Assembly (NCBI GenBank): GCA_034670405.1
Contig: JAXDDX010000148.1
Coordinates: forward strand, 43,501-107,500
Source: Hoplostethus atlanticus
Taxonomy: Eukaryota; Chordata; Actinopteri; Trachichthyiformes; Trachichthyidae
Reading direction: 5' to 3'
DNA: 64,000 nt
A model generated the notes under the pieces. It searched no databases. It was not told the origin of the DNA and saw only the letters and a program-made list of their open reading frames with translations. This document shows positions 56,432 to 64,000 of the stretch, piece by piece (the first letter of the stretch is position 1; each line of letters starts with the position of its first letter). The position numbers and the translations under genes are program-made.

Positions 56432-59400
56432 TCAGAGGATGAAGAAGAGGAGGATGATGACGAAGAGGATGGCCAGCAGGACGCCGATAGCGCACCACTG
56501 ACGGCGGTCTGGGGGAACAAACCAGTTTACAGCGCAGGCAGGAATCGAACCTCGGACCTTCTGGTGACAGGACAGGCCCTGTGTGTCCTACTGCTGCCGT
56601 CTGCAGTGCAGCTACAGCACGCTAGCCTAGCTAAACACTAACTACAGTCTTAGCTGTTGATGAATGGGTGTTCCTCTGATGTCGAAGCTCATGCTAGCTT
56701 CTAACGCTAGCAAATCTGTTAAATTGCAAGAAATTGACTTAAAGTGGCAAAAATATTTTTTTAAGGGTTGATTTGTTGGATCTCACTACAAATGAGTCCT
56801 GTATCCTATTACTACTAGCAGCAGAGTTGAGAGTTAGCGTAGTAGATCTCCCCACAGGGATAAGATATTTTATAATTTAAGAGTGTGTGAAGCTCACCGC
56901 TGGTCATATGCGAGACCTTGGCCAGTTTCTTCATGACGTTATCCAGTCTGGACTGGGTGTTGTCCATCTCATGGCTGAAGTCATCTAGCATCCTGCAGGA
57001 CACAACAAAACCTCACATCAACACTGGAGCTCAGACCGGGACCTCCAGGACTCCAGGGGGCCCACAGAAAAATGAGGAATACTTCACTAGAACATGTATA
57101 GGAGTGAGTGTAGTAGTCGTAGGTATTCAGATAGCGTTATGAACTATATTCTCTATAATATATCTATAATATATTATCTGTTATCACTGTTATCTCCCCT
57201 CCTACAGTGAAGAGTACATCTGATCAGGGGTCAGGTCTAATGTCTAGTTGGACGCATTCAGAGTTCTGAGCATCGAGCTAAAACAGAAAGTAGGTCAAAT
57301 AGAGAACGTTGTGGTGTAGATTAAGTTGGTGTAGCAGGTTCAGGGTCCTGTTGGAGGCCTTACACCGCCTGTTCGTCCAGCTCCATGCCGATCCTCTCTG
57401 ACATGTTCTTCAGAACGCCGATGGTCCCGGACACCAGCTCCAACTGGTCGTCCTGCTGCTCCGCAATCAGCTGACAGACAGACAGACACATCAATACCAA
57501 CCAGTCTATGATAGTTTTTCACTATGAAACTAGAACTGCCTGATTTACTGTAAGAAGAAGAGTTAGGAGGTTGTTTCACACTATAACCAGAGTGAATGTT
57601 GTCAGCCACCAGGGGGCGCAATCAGGACTTTTCTTCCCTGTAATGGCAGGACGTGTGTTGGGCTGATCTGTGCACTTTTGCACCTCAGTTGATTGAGCTG
57701 AGAGTGCCACGTTTATGTGGAGTAAAAGAACTGGGCAGCAGACAGCCGCCAGACTGATCCAGGTCCACCAGGCTGGCAGCCTCGGCCCTACAGCCCTTAT
57801 TAACTGGAGCGTTCTCTGATCTGATCTCAGATCTGATCTAGAGCTAGGATGGAAACGTCTGCCTGCTGTCTGACCTGCTGGTGGCGATGCTGCGTCTCTC
57901 AGCGATGACAGCAGCCGTTCTGAAGGGTCTGACATGAGGACTTGAGTTGGACCAATCAGGACTGCCATGATTATGAGCATGACAGAGCGGCTGACCATCG
58001 CTGTCAGGCAGGTTAGTGAACAGCACAGTCAGGTTGGTGATGTAGCGCCCCCTGCCTGCTCAAACCTGTAGTGAGTCTGAAGGTGACCTGCTACCTGCTG
58101 CTGGGTCTGCTGCTCCTCTATGAACTGGGTGTTGGCGGTCTGCAGTTGGTGGTCCAGCCGGGTGTATTTATCAGGACCAGGCTGCCAGATCGGCCCCTGG
58201 GGGCCACGCTCGCCTAGCAGAGCCTGAACAACACAACAACACAAAAACGGGCTTCCTTAGGACCAAATGTAAATGATGTCTGTATGTATATCTATTAAAG
58301 GGTCCTTTGATCTAGATAATAATAATAATAATAATAATAATAATATAAAACAGGTGTTTCTCTGCCCCTACCTGTCTGCTCTTCTTGTCGGTCACGGCCA
58401 GGGCAGTGGGACTGGACATGTGGTCTTTCATTTCCTTCAGGACAAGTAAACATCAGAGTTACAAGCTTTCATCACGTCATTGCTGATTTAAATGACAACT
58501 CATTCCTTCAAGTGTTGACTGTACAGTTTCCTAGGGAGAAAAACAAACCGGCCACCTTAACAGTCTGTCTGGTGCTGGTGATGAAGGCTTTCCGCTTCGA
58601 CAGCTCCACCGCATCCAGGTTGAACTTCTTTGGGTTGGATTCAACAATACTTACACTGAGAGTTAAGAAACATGTAGTAAGTTCAAATCCCTGGACTGGC
58701 TGAGAGGATATGGGGGTTGGAAGAGTATGAGCGCTTGTGAAAGGCCGCGATGTAACACTGAACACATTTATGCTTCAATCAAAACAGGCCAGTACAAGCC
58801 CTGGTGGAAAGGATATTAATGGTTTCATCCAGGTCCTCCAGGTCCCACTCTATGGAGCGCAGGCTGTTCCTCAGTTCGTTGGTGGTCCAGTCCATCTCCT
58901 CCTTGGAAGCACCACCAGGGTCCTGGAGGAGCTCGCTCCATCTCTGGTGGAGGCCCTGGGCTGTGTTCACCGCCTTCTGCACCTCACTAGGCGGTTAACG
59001 CAGAACAAGTCTGATCAGGGCATTCGCATTAGAAGAATAGGCCTACTTCTGAATTTAACCCTTCATCCAGCTTGCTGTGTGCTGTACATCCCTGATCAAT
59101 TTATCTCTTCAAGAAGCTCTTCACTCCGCCCCTCTTTCCCCGCTCTATTCATGCTATGAAACACTCCGTTAGCTCTGTTGGTAGTTGATCATGGGAACAC
59201 AGACACTACGACTCCGATCATTAACCTCCTTAATATTGGTTGCTTGTAATATTGTTAATCTAGACATTAAAGCTTATTCTTCTGTTGATCTCAGTGGAAG
59301 TCTGCTCCACTAGAGAACCTCTAGAAGTGTATCATGCCGTGTTTGTCTAACCCAACACCTGACACTTCACTTCACTTCACTTCACTGGGTGTAACATAAT

Positions 59401-59652
59401 ACGGTGTACACGCCGACTCACTACTAGCTGACTAGCCAGGCGGCGTGTATCCTGTTAGCTTAGAGAAGACTAAGTTCCCATTGTTCTCTCATTAGGTTAG
59501 CATTAGCGCGCTCACAGGCTAATGTTAGCTAGCTAAACTAGGCTAGTGTTACCAGACTGCATATACTGTAGGTGTTAGCCAACGTTAGCATTAGCACTCG
59601 CTAAAAACCTTACTTACCCCTTGACGACGAAAAACGGGTCTTCCATAGACAT
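56432..59652 (-). CDS. stx6: Syntaxin-6, Qc-type SNARE
   Basis: Tail-anchored t-SNARE of the trans-Golgi network and endosomes, acting in retrograde and endosomal fusion. Eight exons in gene order: 59652-59618, 58986-58817, 58650-58556, 58434-58372, 58223-58095, 57470-57364, 56992-56898, 56508-56432. They give 256 codons (human 255). The start [20 protein letters not shown] is nearly invariant in the family. Residues 1-110 form the N-terminal helical bundle ([20 protein letters not shown] visible); residues about 165-228 are the SNARE motif with the expected zero-layer glutamine at about residue 198 (DEQAVML) and the segment [18 protein letters not shown]. The last exon encodes [17 protein letters not shown] and ends in a single membrane anchor, ...LLFFIL, then TGA. 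All introns are GT-AG except intron 2 (58816-58651), which has U12-type AT donor features. The gene is convergent with KIAA1614 and divergent from ier5. Confidence 0.97.
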
Positions 59653-59830
59653 TTTTCTAGCCGAAATATCCCCCACACGTTTATAATTTAAACTCCATGA
59701 CAGACTGCAACTTTAAGTTGTAGTTCCATATATTTTATAGCGTTATACCTTTATAGCATAAAGCTAACAGCTGCGGTATTTTGTTTACATGGAGCTGCGG
59801 TGGCTTCCGTAGCAGAAATGACGTCACCGC
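59653..59830 (-). promoter_or_regulatory. stx6: stx6 5' leader and proximal promoter with CRE
   Basis: The stretch just upstream of the stx6 ATG has no TATA box in a convincing position but holds a perfect palindromic cAMP-response element, TGACGTCA, at 59819-59826. That is about 167 bases before the start codon, a usual distance for a CREB/ATF site in a housekeeping promoter. The transcription start cannot be placed from sequence alone. Confidence 0.5.
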
Positions 59831-61674
59831 TGCACACCCTGTTTTTCATCCGGGTTTTCAGGAAGCTTTAATTTTTTTTATTATTTTCTTTTTTGAACAA
59901 CAACAACAATGTACTTTTTTCACGTAATTTGTCAAGGAAAGATGAAATGTATAACATTGAAGTTAAGAATGGAAAACTTATATTCATTTGTTTCTATTGG
60001 TGGTTGTGGTTTATGATGATCACTGACTGGAGGTTTATTTTATTTTATTTGGCACTACAAGACTGCCTCACAAACAGCATTAGATTAAAGCCATTAACAT
60101 CCACATAAGACATCACATCCTTAGTGTCAATGCCAGAGCTGGAGGATTATTATTTGATCTTTAGGATTTATGATAGGAATAATCTCTGCCACAAACAAAC
60201 CAAAGCAGAAGAGCAAAACAGGCGGATTCCAGACTGGGATTAGATACCAGTTCTGGTCTGGAGCAGGAACAGGAAAGAATCAGAGGGAAGCTTTTATTAA
60301 CAACAGTCAAAAACATACAATAAGAAATGTCCTAATATATATATAACAAGATAAAAGGATGATGGTTTAGGGATTCTAATTCAGTTTTTTTTAAAACGAA
60401 GAATATTGGCTTTTTGTTTGCTCATTTGCATGCATGTATGTAATATTTGCCATATAAAACAAGAAGATTCATGAAATACGCCAAGTTCACATCTAAAGCT
60501 TGATCAAATAAGAAGTAACTATCTTCACTATCAAGTTGAACCCTCATACCATTAGAAGAAAAAAGTTCAACATCCATCCAAAAACACTTAGTATGAACAC
60601 ATTGATAATATATTTGATTTGGTTTCATTTTCAAAGTGACAAAATACACTTTCATCATTGTTGACATTAAACTTCGACAGAACCTGGTTTAACTGGTTTA
60701 ACTGTTGACCAATTAACCCACATGAGCTCCATGAGGATGATCAAATGCTGCCTTCAGGGAGGGTGCAGGAAGAACAGGTACAAATTCTCCTTTGTTCCCC
60801 CTGTATAACCTTACTGAACCAGCGATGGAGCTCTAGGCGGTGATACCACCAACACCCGCCTATACACACAACAGGATAAGAACTGAGTACACACACAACA
60901 CACACATTGCAGAACGAGGACTGAGTGTCTGAACATTGACGTGACTGGACTGGAGATCTTTTCTTACTTTGTAATGATGTTTTCTTTTATCATGTGTGCG
61001 TTTGAAAATGATGTAGAGGAGCATGTGACGCAAGACACGTGTGTGAACAGACAGTAAAGTATTATCTTATCTTTTTTATTGAACCATAGAGCATAATATT
61101 AGTACAACAGGAAACAGATCAAGGGGCAAAAAAAAATAAAAAATGATGTATATATATATATAATTACATGTATATAAATATACACATATATTAAAAAATA
61201 TATCTTATCTTAAAAAATATCTTACCTTATCTTATTTTAATTCCATCCGCGTCGTCACACAACAGGAAGCTGAAACCACGTGACTGTCGAAGACTATGAC
61301 GCCATCCCAGGAAGTGCAGCACAGGCCCCTCCCACAAACACGCCACCAAGGCTGGCAGGAACCAGCCGACAACAACAGCTACAGAATACTAACCGACATT
61401 ACTTCATGAGATTAGATAAACTTTACCGGGCAGCAGACAGTAATACGACACGAGAGAAAGAGAAAATAATTTAGAAATGAAAAGTATGAAACATATTAAT
61501 TTCAGTAAGGATGTAAAGAAGCAGCAGAACACAGTGAGACACAGAAACCACGAACGAGATGAAAATAAGAGTCAAACTTACAGATTTACTAGAGTTACAT
61601 GAAGTTAAACCGTGATGGGCGATGTGAGTGTACATTATATTTATACTCGCTCGCGCTCTCTTTCTATTTAAACG
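59831..61674. other. Intergenic region between stx6 and ier5
   Basis: AT-rich with no convincing gene or known repeat. TATATA tracts are at 61148-61200. It may hold ier5 or stx6 enhancers, but no motif cluster stands out. Confidence 0.4.
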
Positions 61675-61816
61675 TGACGTATTTGCATAGCGGCGCTTCT
61701 ATTGGTTAGCGTGGATTTTGGCGGGGTATAATTCATACTGGTTCGTGAGGACGATGTGCGTTCTGATTGGATGCCGTGGCTTTTTACGTCAGGGTATAAA
61801 TAAGAGTTATAAATAG
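61675..61816 (+). promoter_or_regulatory. ier5: ier5 core promoter
   Basis: Upstream of ier5 there is a TATA box (TATAAATA, 61795-61802) with a second TATAAATA-like site at 61807-61816. Also present are a CRE-like TTACGTCA at 61784-61791, inverted CCAAT boxes (ATTGG) at 61766-61770 and 61701-61705, a consensus octamer ATTTGCAT at 61681-61688 and a TGACGT half-site at 61675-61680. Transcription probably starts about 25-30 bases after the first TATA box, near 61825, leaving a 5' leader of about 440 bases. These are motif matches only. A TATA box plus CRE fits a rapidly induced gene. I saw no clear CArG box. Confidence 0.7.
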
Positions 61817-62210
61817 AAACGGTTCTCATTCCAGTCTGCCTCCGGTGGCAACACGAGCTGCAGCGACAACAAAGCTGAGTGTAAATCCACTAATTCATAA
61901 AACAAACCATCTGATTGTCCTGTCGCCGGAACACGGGAGGATCTCTGATGTCTGACCGGCAGAGGAAACCCCACGGCGGACACTAGCAACTCAAACAGCT
62001 TGTCTGGATCATATTCCCTCCAGCAGGCCTGCTGCCACTGGAGGTTCTCGGACATTTCTGGGATTATTTGGACTTTTTAAAGGATCTGGGTCATTTCTGA
62101 AATATTTCTTGGACCATTTATAAAGGATCTGGCACATTTCTTAAATATTTTATTGGGCTTTTTATGAAGGATCTGGTACATTTTATAAATATTTATTGGA
62201 CTTTTAATAA

Positions 62211-62984
<774 letters not shown>

Positions 62985-63561
62985 ACCCGTTAAAATCCTG
63001 CGTGGTTTGATCTGCCTCGCTGGGCGGGGGAAGGTCCCAGTAAACCCGGCTGAAGTCGCTCTCCGGTCCGCCTAAAAACACGTGGTGGCCCCCTGAGGTC
63101 CCACCGGGACCCTGGTGGAGGGAGGAGGGAGGACTGGTAAAGTCAGAGTATGGGATCTGGAGGACCCACCACTAGACCTTCTACCGTCTCAATGGTGAGA
63201 TGGAAACCAGCCAGCCGCAGTACCACATCACCTGAACCAGAATCAGCTGGAGGAGAAAACCGGAAGTAAGAAACAAGTGACGTTTTTCTCCTCTGGTTGA
63301 ATCTTCTGCTGGTTCGGAGGAAAATGACTTGATCAGATGGACTTTGCTGCCCTGTTGATGAAATGAACCCAGTGAGTCTGGATGGTGACCTCGCCATGAT
63401 GGAATGCCGGTGTGATGTCATCTGATGACGTCATTAGGCGAGTACGCCCTGCTGTCTTTGTTTTATAAAGACCCTGTACAGTTTGTACAGTAACGTTGTG
63501 CCTGTAGATATTACTCTGTTGTGAATCTGATTGTGTATTTTTGGTATTTTTGTGTAAACTG

Positions 63562-63567
63562 AATAAA
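63562..63567 (+). terminator. ier5: ier5 poly(A) signal
   Basis: Canonical AATAAA about 580 bases after the ier5 stop, followed by a GT-rich tract that begins at 63579. The tract is a pure GT microsatellite and could serve as the downstream GU-rich cleavage element. The region between stop and signal holds no other gene. Confidence 0.75.
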
Positions 63568-63575
63568 ACTGTTTT

Positions 63576-63677
<102 letters not shown>

Positions 63678-64000
63678 AAGTGACGTTGAAGTGAGAACAT
63701 CATATTAATACTAGTACCTGTAGTACTCCGGCTGGCTGAAGGTTTAGCTTCCTGTGTGGATGTTATCAGTTAGCAGGTTTCAGACAGGAAATGACATCAG
63801 CAGCGTTGTAATGTTCGGAAAGCAGTCAGGGATTAGTGGCGCTGGGAGGAAGTGTTTCTCCGGGCAACTTCCTGTCTCTTACTGTGAGATGTGACGGGTG
63901 GGCGGAGCCTCCTGCAGCCAGTGTCAGTAGTGCAGTCAGTCCTGTTTTAAGAGGGAGAACAAAATGAATGTCCTCCAATATATTTCTCCATTAATCAAAA

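Noticed and set aside
56405-56641. Acidic plus-strand frame (Glu/Asp-rich)
   Set aside because: Antisense of the stx6 membrane-anchor exon.

Overview
The window is vertebrate nuclear DNA, almost certainly from a teleost fish. It has spliced genes with GT-AG introns, dense CA/GT microsatellites and minisatellites, tRNA-derived SINEs with a fish-type 3' tail, L2/CR1-like LINE fragments, and hAT and Harbinger DNA transposons. There are four protein-coding genes. I traced each exon by exon, and every splice phase closes.

Layout: (1) wdr18, minus strand, exons 7144-33501. Seven exons are visible and the C-terminal exon(s) are not, so they probably lie left of base 1. Its introns are full of repeats. 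(2) A repeat-rich divergent spacer, 33.5-40.6 kb, with at least six separate tandem arrays. (3) A KIAA1614 orthologue, plus strand, CDS 40679-52077, nine coding exons, 1,050 codons, with a C-terminal PDZ domain split across the last two exons. (4) stx6 (syntaxin-6), minus strand, CDS 56432-59652, eight coding exons, 256 codons, convergent with KIAA1614. (5) ier5, plus strand, a single-exon immediate-early gene (62268-62984) with a TATA/CRE/CCAAT promoter. The KIAA1614 - STX6 (convergent) - IER5 order and orientation match human 1q25.3, which supports the KIAA1614 call. WDR18 is on a different human chromosome, so its place here is a fish arrangement.

The four genes are not a functional pathway: ribosome biogenesis (WDR18), an uncharacterised PDZ protein (KIAA1614), endosome/TGN membrane fusion (STX6) and stress/growth-responsive transcription control (IER5). 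I found no operon-like, CRISPR-like or otherwise novel multi-gene system. The most unusual items are: a likely minor-spliceosome intron in stx6 with AT-AA ends; an 83-bp tandem repeat that has amplified the end of a PDZ exon together with its splice donor; a Harbinger-type element inserted in a minisatellite so that the empty site can be read; a minisatellite grown from within a LINE fragment; a minisatellite family scattered over four places; and a 21-bp array in KIAA1614 intron 1 that creates long false ORFs on both strands.
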